Source: Streptomyces noursei
Lineage (GTDB): Bacteria; Actinomycetota; Actinomycetes; Streptomycetales; Streptomycetaceae
Reading direction: 5' to 3'
Length of the DNA: 64,000 nt
Assembly (NCBI RefSeq): GCF_016917755.1
Contig: NZ_CP070326.1
Coordinates: 9,052,001-9,116,000 of the forward strand
The translations under genes and the position numbers were made by a program. Under the pieces are notes generated by a model, which saw only the letters and a program-made list of their open reading frames with translations, did no database searches and was not told where the DNA came from. Below are positions 8,220 to 16,997 of the stretch, in pieces; positions within the stretch are counted from its first letter, which is position 1, and each line of letters begins with the position of its first letter.

Positions 8220-10070
8220 TCACACCAGGATCCCGGGGGCGCGGCCGTCGTCCGCGGGGTCGGCCGCGTCGTCGTCCGCGGTCTCCCGGTCGGTGTCGCG
8301 GCGGACCAGGGCGGCGTAGCGGCCGTCGGCGGCCAGCAGTTCGTCGTGGGTGCCGCGTTCGGCGATCCGGCCGCCGTCCAGGACGACGATCTGGTCGGCG
8401 TCCCGGACCGTGGAGAGGCGGTGCGCGATGGTGAGGGTGGTGCGGCCCGCGGACAGCGCGTCGACGGCCCGTTGGACGGCGTGTTCGGTGCGGGTGTCCA
8501 GGGCGCTGGTGGCCTCGTCGAGGACGAGCACCGGCGGGTCGCGCAGGATGGTCCGCGCGATGGCCAGGCGCTGCTTCTCGCCGCCGGAGAAGCGGTAGCC
8601 GCGCTCGCCGACGACGGTGTCGTAGCCGTCGGGGAGGGCCGCGATGTGGTCGTGGATCTGGGCGGTCCGGGCGGCGCGCTCGATCTCCTCGTCGGTGGCG
8701 TCGGGCTTGGCGAAGCGGAGGTTCTCGGCGACCGAGGCGTGGAAGAGGTAGGTCTCCTGGGAGACCACGCCGACCGCGCGGGCGAGGGTGTCGAAGCCGA
8801 GGTCGCGGACGTCGGTGCCGTCGAGGGTGACCCGGCCGTCGGTGACGTCGTACAGGCGCGGGACGAGGTAGCTCAGGGTGGTCTTGCCGCTGCCGGTCGG
8901 GCCGACGACGGCGAGGCTGCTGCCGGCCGGGACGGTCAGGTCGATGCCGTCGAGGGTGGGGGCGGCGTCCGGGTCGTAGCCGAAGGAGACGTTCGCGAAG
9001 CGGATCTCGCCGCGCGGGGCGGGGAGGTGCACGGGTTCGGCGGGCTCGGCGATGGCGACCGGCAGGTCGAGGTACTCGAAGATGCGCTGGAAGAGCGCGA
9101 GCGAGGTCTGCATCTGGACGCCGGTGGCCAGCAGGGAGACGGTGGGGCGCAACAGGCTCTGCTGGAGGGTGACGAAGGCGACCAGGGTGCCGAGGGAGAA
9201 GACCGGGCCGCCGAGCTGCAGGACCAGGCCGGCCGCCCAGTAGATGAGCGCGGGCATGGCGGCCATGACGATGCCGATGGTGGCCATCCGCCAGCGGCCG
9301 GCCATGTTGGCGCGCACCTCCAGATCGACCAGGCGCTCGGACTCGCCGGCGAAGCTCTTGGTGAGCGAGTCGGCGCGGCCCATGGTGCGGCCGAGCAGCA
9401 CGCCGCTGACCGAGAGGGACTCGGTGACCATCGCGGACATGGTCGCCATCTGCTTCTGCCGCTTGGCGGTGATCTTCTTGCGTTCGTTGCCGACCCGGCG
9501 GCTGATCCAGACGAAGAGCGGGAGCAGCAGCAGCGAGACGACGGTCAGCCGCCAGTCGAGGGCGATCATGGCGACGACGGTGGCGGTGACCGAGGTCAGG
9601 TTGGAGACCAGGGACGTCGCGGTGGAGGTGACGGTGGCCTGCATCCCGCCGATGTCGTTGGCGATCCGGGACTGGACCTCGCCGGTGCGGGTCCGGGTGA
9701 AGAAGGCCAGCGGCATCCGCTGGAGCTTGGCGTAGACGGCGGTGCGCAGGTCGTGCATGACGCGCTGGCCGACGGTGGTGGAGATCAGGGTCTGCAGGAC
9801 GCCGAAGACGCTGGTGGTGACCGCGGTGGCGATCATGCCGAGGGCGAGCAGGGTCAGCAGGCCGGTGCGCCGGCCGGGTATGGCGACGTCGAGGATCTCG
9901 CGAAGGAGGAACGGGGAGGCCACCGAGACCAGGGAGGAGGCGGCGACGAGCAGGCCGACCAGGGTCAGCCGGCCGCGGTAGGGGCGGAACAGCGCGAGGA
10001 TCCGCCGCAGCTGGACCGGGGCGTCCGGGTCCTTGGGGGGCGGGGTCCAGTTCGGCTCTTCGGGACGCAT
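8220..10070 (-). CDS. ABC exporter, fused permease/ATPase (multidrug type)
   Basis: 616-residue half-transporter with six transmembrane helices in the first about 330 residues, then a complete ATPase: Walker A GPTGSGKTT near residue 390, Q-loop VSQETYLFHASV, signature RFSGGEKQR, Walker B VLVLDEATSALD, and H-loop TIAHRLSTV. It probably works as a homodimer exporting lipids or drugs. Start ATG 10070 follows GAGGAG. The gene is divergent from a MarR regulator 131 bases away, a common arrangement for a drug-responsive exporter and its repressor. The C-terminus carries an acidic tail (DDDAADPADD). Confidence 0.9.
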   Translation of the reverse strand: MRPEEPNWTPPPKDPDAPVQLRRILALFRPYRGRLTLVGLLVAASSLVSVASPFLLREILDVAIPGRRTGLLTLLALGMIATAVTTSVFGVLQTLISTTVGQRVMHDLRTAVYAKLQRMPLAFFTRTRTGEVQSRIANDIGGMQATVTSTATSLVSNLTSVTATVVAMIALDWRLTVVSLLLLPLFVWISRRVGNERKKITAKRQKQMATMSAMVTESLSVSGVLLGRTMGRADSLTKSFAGESERLVDLEVRANMAGRWRMATIGIVMAAMPALIYWAAGLVLQLGGPVFSLGTLVAFVTLQQSLLRPTVSLLATGVQMQTSLALFQRIFEYLDLPVAIAEPAEPVHLPAPRGEIRFANVSFGYDPDAAPTLDGIDLTVPAGSSLAVVGPTGSGKTTLSYLVPRLYDVTDGRVTLDGTDVRDLGFDTLARAVGVVSQETYLFHASVAENLRFAKPDATDEEIERAARTAQIHDHIAALPDGYDTVVGERGYRFSGGEKQRLAIARTILRDPPVLVLDEATSALDTRTEHAVQRAVDALSAGRTTLTIAHRLSTVRDADQIVVLDGGRIAERGTHDELLAADGRYAALVRRDTDRETADDDAADPADDGRAPGILV

Positions 10071-10155
10071 GGGCTCCTCACGAGAGCGGGAGGGCGGGAA
10101 CGCAGGGGGCGGGAACCAGGAGGGCGGGAGGAGGAAACTTTGCCGAGCCTAGCTC

Positions 10156-10176
10156 ATTGTTACCTATACTCACAAT
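10156..10176. promoter_or_regulatory. Candidate MarR operator over the divergent promoter
   Basis: Imperfect inverted repeat with arms ATTGTTA and TCACAAT (6 of 7 matched) around CCTATAC, in an AT-rich pocket between the exporter and MarR genes. TATACT at 10165-10170 resembles a -10 box for the MarR gene, so a bound repressor would block it. Binding is inferred. Confidence 0.45.
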
Positions 10177-10201
10177 GAATCTTGTCCTGTATCCTGGGGC
10201 C

Positions 10202-10666
10202 ATGCCCTCCCCCGAGCCGTCGATCAGCGTCAACGAGGCCAACGTGGCCGAGCAGCTGGTGCGGCTGACCCGCCGGATGCAGCGCGCCCAGAAGCGACAC
10301 ATGGCCCACCTGGACGTCCCCTTCACCCCCGCGCAGTCCCGCGTGCTGCGGATCGTCGGCCACTGCCGCGACACCCCGCCCCGGATGGCCGACCTGGCCG
10401 AGCGGCTGGAGGTGGTCCCCCGGGCGGTGACGACGCTGGTGGACGCGCTGGAGGCGAACGGCACGGTGCGCCGGGTGCCCGATCCGACCAACCGCCGGGT
10501 GGTGCGGATCGAGCTGACCGACACCGGCCGGTCCGCGCTCCGGGCGTTGCGCGGCGCGCGCCGGGCCGCCGCGGAGGAGATCCTGGCTCCGCTGACCGTC
10601 GAACAGCGCGAGGTGCTCGGCGGTCTGCTCGCCACCCTCGTCGACGGACCGGGTGAACCGCACTGA
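10202..10666 (+). CDS. MarR-family transcriptional regulator
   Basis: 154-residue winged-helix regulator. The helix-turn-helix runs about residues 45-105 (PPRMADLAERLEVVPRAVTTLVDALEANGTVRRVPDPTNRRVVRIELT), with the characteristic DxRxxxV/L wing. Flanking helices supply the dimer interface. Start ATG 10202 is preferred; an earlier in-frame ATG would read through the candidate operator. It is divergent from an ABC exporter and 53 bases upstream of a lactate-type dehydrogenase gene with which it may be co-transcribed. It likely represses the exporter. Confidence 0.87.
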   Translation: MPSPEPSISVNEANVAEQLVRLTRRMQRAQKRHMAHLDVPFTPAQSRVLRIVGHCRDTPPRMADLAERLEVVPRAVTTLVDALEANGTVRRVPDPTNRRVVRIELTDTGRSALRALRGARRAAAEEILAPLTVEQREVLGGLLATLVDGPGEPH

Positions 10667-10719
10667 CCTGACGCACTGGCCTGCCGCGCCACCTGACGCG
10701 CAGTCAACCGGAGGTGACC

Positions 10720-13665
10720 GTGCCCCTGCTGGAGCCCACACCCGAGGCCCTGCGGCCCCGCACCACCCGGCCCGCACCGGACCGGGTGCCCGAGCGGCTG
10801 GCGGCCGGCACCCCCGAGCCGCTGCGCGGCGACCTGATCGCGCTGCTCGGCCCGGACAAGGTGCGGCACACGGTCTCCGACCTGGTGCGCTACGCCTCCG
10901 ACGCCAGCCCGTACCGCTTCCTCCCGCAGGTCGTGGTGGTCGCCGAGACCACCGAGGACATCGCCGCGGTGTTCGCCTATGCCCGCGCCCACGGCCGCCA
11001 TGTGGTCTTCCGGGCCGCCGGGACGTCCCTCAACGGCCAGGCGCAGGGCGAGGACATCCTCGTCGACGTGCGCCGCCACTGGGCCGGGATCGAGGTGCTG
11101 GACGACGGCGCCCGGGCCCGGATCCGGCCCGGCACCACCGTCCTGCGGGCCAACGTCACGCTCGCCCGGTACGGCCGGCTGCTGGGCCCCGACCCGGCCA
11201 GCGCCATCGCCTGCACCGTGGGCGGGGTGGTCGCCAACAACGCCTCCGGGATGACCGCCGGCACCACCCGCAACTCCTACCGGACGCTGGACTCGCTGAC
11301 CTTCGTGCTGCCGTCCGGCACCGTCGTCGACACCGCGCGCCCGGACGCCGACGCCCGGTTGGCGCGTGCCGAACCGGTGCTCTGCACCGAACTGCTGGCC
11401 CTCAAGGCGGAGATCGAGGCGGACCCGGAGCTGGTCGCCCGGATCCGCGCCAAGTACACGATCAAGAACACCAACGGCTACCGCCTGGACGCCTTCCTCG
11501 ACGGGCGGACGCCGGTGGACATCCTGCGCGGGCTGCTGGTCGGCTCCGAGGGGACCCTCGGCTTCATCGCCGAGACGGTCTTCACGACCCTGCCGCTGGA
11601 CCGGCACACCTCCAGCGCGCTGCTCTTCTTCCCCTCCCTCGCCGCCGCGGCCGCCGCCGTCCCGCGCTTCACCGAGGCGGGCGCCCGGGCCGTGGAGCTG
11701 ATGGACGGCAACACCCTGCGCGCGTCGGTGCGGGTGTCCGGGGTGCCCGCCGACTGGGCGGAGCTGCCCAAGGAGACCGCCGCGCTGCTGGTGGAGTTCC
11801 GGGCGCCGGACGAGGCGGCGCAGCGGGCGTACGAGGAGGCGGCGGCGCGGGCGCTGGACGGGCTGGAGCTGGTCGCCCCGGTGCCGTCGGTCGCCAACGC
11901 CTTCACCCGGGACGCGGCCGTGATCGGCGGCTACTGGAAGGCCCGCAAGGCGTTCGTCACCGCGGTCGGCGGCTCCCGCCCGTCCGGTACGACCCTGATC
12001 ACCGAGGACTTCGCGGTCCCGCCGGTCCGGCTCGCCGACGCCTGCACGGCGCTGCTGGAACTCCAGGACCGGCACGGCTTCGACGCCGCGGTCGCCGGCC
12101 ACGCCGCCCACGGCAACCTGCACTTCCTGCTCGCCTTCGACGCCGCCGACCCCGACGACGTGGCCCGCTACGCCGCCTTCATGGACGACTTCTGCCGGCT
12201 GACCGTCGCGCGGTTCGACGGCTCGCTCAAGGCCGAGCACGCCACCGGCCGGAACATCGCGCCGTTCCTGGAGCTGGAATGGGGGCCGCGGGCCACGGAG
12301 TTGATGTGGCGGATCAAGGAGACGGTGGACCCCGGGGGCATCCTCGCCCCGCGGATCCTCCTCGACCGCGACCCGCGGGCGCATCTGCGCGGGCTGAAGA
12401 CGATCCCCCGGGTCGAGGCGGTCGCCGACCCGTGCATCGAGTGCGGCTTCTGCGAACCGACCTGCCCCAGCGAGGACCTGACCACCACCCCCCGCCAGCG
12501 GATCGTGCTGCGCCGCGAGATGCACCGCCAACCGCCCCGCTCCGCGGTCAGCGACGCACTGCTGGACGCCTACGGCTACGACGCGGTGGACACCTGCGCC
12601 GGCGACTCCACCTGCAAGCTGGCCTGCCCGGTCGGCATCGACACCGGCGCGCTGATGAGGGACTTCCGGCACCGGCGGCACTCCCCGCGCGAGGAGTGGA
12701 TCGCCGAGCGGACCGCCCGGCACTTCGCGGCGGTCGAGCGGGCCGCCCGGCTGGCGGTGGCCGCCGCCGGGCGGCTGGACGACCGGTGGCTGACGACGGT
12801 GACCGGCGCGGCCCGCAGGGCCGTCCGCCCCGACCTGGTGCCGGAGTGGCTGCCGCGGCTCCCCGGCGCCGCGGCCCGCCGGCTGCCCCGGACGCGCCGG
12901 ACCGACGCGACCGCGGTGTACTACCCGGCCTGCGTCAACCGGATCTTCGGCGGACCCGCCGACCACCGCGGGCCGTCCCTCCCCGAGGCGGTGGTGGCGC
13001 TCGCCCGGCGGGCCGGCCGCCCGGTGTGGATCCCGCCGGACGTCACCGGCACCTGCTGCGCCACCATCTGGCACTCCAAGGGCTACGAGCGGGGCAACCG
13101 CCTGATGGCCAACCGCGTCGTCGAGGCGGCCTGGGGCTGGACGGCCGGCGGACAGCTGCCGCTGCTGGTGGACGCGTCCTCCTGCGCCCTGGGCCTGGCC
13201 CACGAGGTCGAGCCGCACCTCACCCCGTTCAACCGCTCGCTGCACGCCGAACTGACCGTCGTGGACTCGGTCGTCTGGGCCGCGGACCTCCTCCCCGACC
13301 TGGCGGTCCACCGCACCCTCGGCTCCGCCGTCCTCCACCCCACCTGCGCCATGCAGCACCTGGGCGACGAGGGGGAGTTGCGGCGGGTCGCCGAGGCGTG
13401 CGCCCGCGAGGTGGTGGTCCCCGACGACGCGGGCTGCTGCGCCTTCGCCGGCGATCGCGGCCTGCTGCACCGGGAGTTGACCGAGTCCGCCACGGCGAAG
13501 GAGGCGGCCGAGGTCACCGCCCGCCACTTCGACGCGCACCTCTCGGCCAACCGCATGTGCGAGATCGGCATGGACCACGCCACAGACGGCCGGGGGTACC
13601 GCTCGGCCCTCCTCGCCCTGGAGTGGGCCACACGACCGGGCACCTCCGACCCGGCCGGCGGGTGA
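10720..13665 (+). CDS. FAD-binding and Fe-S oxidoreductase (D-lactate dehydrogenase type)
   Basis: 981-residue fusion. The first about 270 residues form a PCMH FAD-binding domain (VVFRAAGTSLNGQAQGEDILVDV; GGVVANNASGMTAGT). An FAD-oxidase C-terminal domain follows to about residue 560, ending in GHAAHGNLHF and KAEHATGRNIAPF. Ferredoxin motifs come next: CIECGFCEPTCPSEDL near residue 572, and CAGDSTCKLACPVGIDTG near residue 627, whose second ligand position is Asp. Two CCG-type Fe-S domains close the protein (TGTCCATIWHSKGY; DDAGCCAFAGDRG). The family oxidises D-lactate or glycolate and passes electrons to quinone. GTG 10720 lies 5 bases after GGAGG; a GTG at 10714 would overlap that site. Together with lutABC it suggests use of both lactate isomers. 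Confidence 0.88.
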   Translation: MPLLEPTPEALRPRTTRPAPDRVPERLAAGTPEPLRGDLIALLGPDKVRHTVSDLVRYASDASPYRFLPQVVVVAETTEDIAAVFAYARAHGRHVVFRAAGTSLNGQAQGEDILVDVRRHWAGIEVLDDGARARIRPGTTVLRANVTLARYGRLLGPDPASAIACTVGGVVANNASGMTAGTTRNSYRTLDSLTFVLPSGTVVDTARPDADARLARAEPVLCTELLALKAEIEADPELVARIRAKYTIKNTNGYRLDAFLDGRTPVDILRGLLVGSEGTLGFIAETVFTTLPLDRHTSSALLFFPSLAAAAAAVPRFTEAGARAVELMDGNTLRASVRVSGVPADWAELPKETAALLVEFRAPDEAAQRAYEEAAARALDGLELVAPVPSVANAFTRDAAVIGGYWKARKAFVTAVGGSRPSGTTLITEDFAVPPVRLADACTALLELQDRHGFDAAVAGHAAHGNLHFLLAFDAADPDDVARYAAFMDDFCRLTVARFDGSLKAEHATGRNIAPFLELEWGPRATELMWRIKETVDPGGILAPRILLDRDPRAHLRGLKTIPRVEAVADPCIECGFCEPTCPSEDLTTTPRQRIVLRREMHRQPPRSAVSDALLDAYGYDAVDTCAGDSTCKLACPVGIDTGALMRDFRHRRHSPREEWIAERTARHFAAVERAARLAVAAAGRLDDRWLTTVTGAARRAVRPDLVPEWLPRLPGAAARRLPRTRRTDATAVYYPACVNRIFGGPADHRGPSLPEAVVALARRAGRPVWIPPDVTGTCCATIWHSKGYERGNRLMANRVVEAAWGWTAGGQLPLLVDASSCALGLAHEVEPHLTPFNRSLHAELTVVDSVVWAADLLPDLAVHRTLGSAVLHPTCAMQHLGDEGELRRVAEACAREVVVPDDAGCCAFAGDRGLLHRELTESATAKEAAEVTARHFDAHLSANRMCEIGMDHATDGRGYRSALLALEWATRPGTSDPAGG

Positions 13666-13678
13666 GGACGCGCGGGCG

Positions 13679-15100
13679 TCAGCGGGCCAGGCGCAGGGCC
13701 ACGGCGCCGTGCGCGGGCACGGTGAGCTGCGCCTGCCCGTCGCCGCCCACGGTCACCGTGTGCCCGTCGCACGCCGACGGGTCCGCCGCGACCACATCGC
13801 AGTACGTCCCGGCCGGCAACGACGTCGCGAACGTCCGGTTCACCGCCCCGTCCCCGGCGTTGAGGGCGACGAACCCCGCCGAGCCCCGCCCGAAGGCGAT
13901 CGCGTTGCCCCCGTTGTCCCACCAGTTGGTCAGCCCCGCCGAGCCCACCGCGTTGCGGAAGCCCACCATGCCGGTGATCTCCCGTTTGGCGTGCTCGTCG
14001 GTCCAGCCGGAGCTTCCGGAGGCGGGCGGGCCGGCGTCCTTGTCGGACCACTGGTAGCCGGAGTAGACGTTCGGCGAGCCGTACGGCGAGGCGAGCATGA
14101 AGACGTTGGCGAGGGTGTACGCGGCGCCGTCCTTGTACGTCAGGGTCGAACCGTTGCGCTCGGTGTCCCAGTTGTCGACGAACGTACGGGCCCGGTCGCT
14201 GCCGAGCTTGCCGTCGGCGACGGACTTCAGCTGGGCGAGGTTGCCGCTCTGGAAGGCGCTCTTGAGGTGGGTGCCGTAGCGGAACTCGTCGACGTCGCCG
14301 GTGCCGGTGTACTCGTCGGGCTGGACGGCCTCGCCGGCGCCGTAGACGACCTCCTGCACCCAGTACCCCGGGTCCTTCATCTTGCCCTTGATGGCGGCGA
14401 GGTCGGCGGCGGCGATGTGCTTGGCGGCATCGATCCGGAAGCCGTCCACGCCCAGTGACCGCAGGTCGTCGAGGTACTTGGCGAGGGTGGTGCGGACGTA
14501 GTCGCTGCCGGTGTCGAGGTCCGCGAGGCCGACCAGTTCGCAGTTCTGGACGTCGTCGCGGTTGGTGTAGTCGGAGATGTTCCGGCGGCAGCCGTGGAAG
14601 TCCCAGTCCTGGTAGGAGCCGGGGTAGTTGTACTTGGTGTACTGGGTTCCGCCGGTGCCGGTGCCGGATCCGGCCGCCATGTGGTTGATGACCGCGTCGG
14701 CGATGACCTTGACGCCGGCGGCGTGACAGGTGCCGACCATCGAGGCGAACGCGGCGCGGTCGCCCAGCCGGCCGGCGATCTTGTAGCTGACCGGCTGGTA
14801 CGAGGTCCACCACTGGTCGCCCTGGATGTGCTCGGAGGCGGGCGAGACCTCGACGTAGCCGTAGCCGGCCGGGCCGAGTTGGTCGGTGCAGGCCCGGGCG
14901 ACGTCGGCGTACTTCCACTCGAAGAGGGTGGCGGTGACGGTCCGGTCGCCGGGTGGGGTGGCCTGCGAGGGCCAGGGGGCGAGGGCGGCCAGGCCCGCCG
15001 CGGCCAGTGCGCCGGTCAACGTTCTGCCCAGCGTCCGGGAGCGGTGCCCGCCGCGCGGCTCCTTCGGCACGGCGCGGTTGCGCCTCCTGCGTCGCTGCAT
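13679..15100 (-). CDS. amy: Secreted alpha-amylase (GH13)
   Basis: 473-residue extracellular starch endo-hydrolase. An arginine-rich N-terminus, hydrophobic core TLTGALAAAGLAALAPWPSQA and an A-x-A-like cleavage region form the signal peptide. GH13 regions follow: DAVINHM (region I), GVDGFRIDAAKH (region II, nucleophile Asp), WVQEVVYG (region III, acid Glu), and FVDNWDTER (region IV, transition-state Asp). Region IV has Trp where many GH13 enzymes have His. A C-terminal beta domain (VALNAGDGAV...) follows, with no separate starch-binding domain. Start ATG 15100 follows AAGGAG. It is convergent with the dehydrogenase gene, only 13 bases apart. A possible MalR-like operator lies upstream. Confidence 0.92.
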   Translation of the reverse strand: MQRRRRRNRAVPKEPRGGHRSRTLGRTLTGALAAAGLAALAPWPSQATPPGDRTVTATLFEWKYADVARACTDQLGPAGYGYVEVSPASEHIQGDQWWTSYQPVSYKIAGRLGDRAAFASMVGTCHAAGVKVIADAVINHMAAGSGTGTGGTQYTKYNYPGSYQDWDFHGCRRNISDYTNRDDVQNCELVGLADLDTGSDYVRTTLAKYLDDLRSLGVDGFRIDAAKHIAAADLAAIKGKMKDPGYWVQEVVYGAGEAVQPDEYTGTGDVDEFRYGTHLKSAFQSGNLAQLKSVADGKLGSDRARTFVDNWDTERNGSTLTYKDGAAYTLANVFMLASPYGSPNVYSGYQWSDKDAGPPASGSSGWTDEHAKREITGMVGFRNAVGSAGLTNWWDNGGNAIAFGRGSAGFVALNAGDGAVNRTFATSLPAGTYCDVVAADPSACDGHTVTVGGDGQAQLTVPAHGAVALRLAR

Positions 15101-15428
15101 GGTGAAGGCTCCTTCGTCATGGGGCACGGGGACCGCGCCCACGAGAGCAGCCACGCGCCAGGCCGCCATGGGGGGATTCCGCTTCGGAGCCTGCCTTTTC
15201 GCGCGTGGACACGTCAAGACATTCGGCAAGGCTTTTCAGGCTCTTGCGAAAGGCACTGAAGGAAGCGGACGGGGCACCGCCGCGCGGCCTCCGCGGACGG
15301 GCACGAAGAGTCCACGTACGCGTACCAAGAGTCCAATGGGCCCTCTTGTGCCCCAGGCCACCCAACCGACAGGGTCCTCACCGAGGTTCACGACTGTCCC
15401 GCGTACGATCCGCTCCTTTGGAGGACCG
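15101..15428. other. Divergent intergenic region, amylase and GH109-like genes
   Basis: No gene seen. It holds GCAAG...CTTGC at 15226-15247, a direct repeat AAGAGTCCA at 15306-15314 and 15328-15336, an inverted pair CAAGAG/CTCTTG at 15327-15348, and a palindrome GTACGCGTAC at 15316-15325. These are all candidate sugar-responsive operators; none is proven. Confidence 0.5.
15226..15247. promoter_or_regulatory. Candidate MalR/LacI-type operator upstream of amylase
   Basis: Inverted half-sites GCAAG and CTTGC separated by 12 bases, 126-147 bases before the amylase start. Streptomyces amylase and maltose genes are known to be controlled by the LacI-family protein MalR (Reg1) at GCAAG/CTTGC-containing sites; assignment here is by resemblance only. 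Confidence 0.35.
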
Positions 15429-16862
15429 ATGCACGAGGCACAACCGCAGAACCAGGAGCCCAACGAGGCCGGACCCAGCCGCCGTTCGGTCCTGTGGACC
15501 GCCGGCGCGGCGGGCGCCGGACTGGGGTTCGCCGGGCTGGGCAGCGGGCCGGCGGCCGCGGCCGCACCCGGCGCGGCCGGCTCGGCCGAGGCCGCCGCCG
15601 CGCCCCCCAGGCCCCAGGGCAGAACCATGATCGGGGTGCCGTTCGAACCGCGCAGCACGGTCCGCATCGGCATCATCGGCCTCGGCAACCGGGGCGGCAG
15701 CATGATCGACCTGTTCCTGGCGATGCCGGACGTCCGGGTCGTGGCGCTCTGCGACCCGGTGAAGGACAAGGTCGCCAAGGCCGCGGCGAAGGTCACCAAG
15801 GCCGGGCAGCCCGCGCCCGCCGTCTACACCAACGGCCAGCACGACTTCGAAAACCTCTGCCGGCGCACCGACATCGACTTCGTCTACGCGGCGACGCCCT
15901 GGGACCTGCACTTCGAGATGGCGAGGACCGCCCTGCTCAACGGCAAGCACGTCGGCACCGAATGCCCGCTGGCGCTGCGCCTGGACCAGCTGTGGGAACT
16001 GGTGGACCTCTCCGAGCGCACCCGCAGACACTGCCTCCAACTGGAGAACTGCTGTTACGGCAGGAACGAGATGCGGGTGCTGCGGATGGCGCACGCCGGC
16101 CTCTTCGGCGAACTGCTGCACGGCGCCGGGGCGTACATCCATGACCTGCGGGGTCTGATGTTCGATCCGACGTACTACGAGGGGCCCTGGCGCCGGCTGT
16201 GGCACACCCGGATGCGCGGCGACCTCTACCCCAACCACGGCTTCGGGCCGGTCGCCAACTACATGGACGTCAACCGTGGCGACCGTGCGGTGCGGATCGC
16301 CAGCTTCGGCTCGCAGGCGCGGGGCCTGGCCGCGTATCGCAAGGAGCACATGCCGCCCGGCGACCCCAGCTGGAAGGAGTCCTACATCGAGAGCGACCGG
16401 ACGATCAGCCTGGTGCAGACCGCCAAGGGCCGGGTGATCCGGCTGGAGCACGACGTCTCCACCCCGCACCCCTACAGCCGGATCAACAGCCTCGGCGGCA
16501 CGAAGGGCCTCTTCGAGGACTACCCCGAGCGGATCTACCTGGAGCCCGACCAGAACAACGACGAGTGGGGCGACTTCGGCCGGTACGCGGAGTGGGACCA
16601 CTGGCTGTGGAAGGAGCACGCCAACCCGCCCGGCGGCCACGGCGGGATGGACTACATGCTGGTCCTCCGGCTGACCCAGTGCCTGCGTCTCGGCCTGGTA
16701 CCGGACTTCGACGTCTATGACGCGGCGACCTGGTCCGCGCCGGTGGCGCTGAGCGACCGCTCGATCAAGGCGCAGGGCGCCCCGCAGGAGATCCCGGACT
16801 TCACCCGGGGGCTGTGGCGGAAGGCGCGGCCGGGGATGGACTCCCAGAAGCCCGCCGAGTGA
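15429..16862 (+). CDS. Tat-exported Gfo/Idh/MocA oxidoreductase, GH109-like
   Basis: 477 residues. The N-terminus has a twin-arginine signal (SRRSVLW then an alanine/glycine-rich core), so the folded enzyme is probably exported with its bound NAD. A Rossmann domain starts near residue 78 (VRIGIIGLGNRGGSMIDLFL). The substrate domain carries the GH109-type segment LYPNHGFGPVANYMDVNRGDR. GH109 alpha-N-acetylgalactosaminidases use NAD to make a transient keto intermediate; length and motifs agree. Start ATG 15429 follows TTGGAGG. It is divergent from the amylase gene, consistent with carbohydrate scavenging. The exact glycoside substrate is unknown. Confidence 0.85.
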   Translation: MHEAQPQNQEPNEAGPSRRSVLWTAGAAGAGLGFAGLGSGPAAAAAPGAAGSAEAAAAPPRPQGRTMIGVPFEPRSTVRIGIIGLGNRGGSMIDLFLAMPDVRVVALCDPVKDKVAKAAAKVTKAGQPAPAVYTNGQHDFENLCRRTDIDFVYAATPWDLHFEMARTALLNGKHVGTECPLALRLDQLWELVDLSERTRRHCLQLENCCYGRNEMRVLRMAHAGLFGELLHGAGAYIHDLRGLMFDPTYYEGPWRRLWHTRMRGDLYPNHGFGPVANYMDVNRGDRAVRIASFGSQARGLAAYRKEHMPPGDPSWKESYIESDRTISLVQTAKGRVIRLEHDVSTPHPYSRINSLGGTKGLFEDYPERIYLEPDQNNDEWGDFGRYAEWDHWLWKEHANPPGGHGGMDYMLVLRLTQCLRLGLVPDFDVYDAATWSAPVALSDRSIKAQGAPQEIPDFTRGLWRKARPGMDSQKPAE

Positions 16863-16910
16863 CCGGGCGCGCGGGGCTCCCGCGCCCCTCCTGACCTCCG
16901 GTAGACGTCC

Positions 16911-16945
16911 GGGGCCCGGTGGCAGGCCGTCCGCCACCGGGTCCC
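16911..16945. terminator. Hairpin between convergent GH109-like and dctA genes
   Basis: 13-bp stem with one G-U pair and a 9-base loop, between two convergent genes; probably a bidirectional terminator. Confidence 0.6.
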
Positions 16946-16997
16946 GGGCGTCACCACACGCCGCGCTCACTGCCCTCCGACTGCCGCCCTCCGGCCG

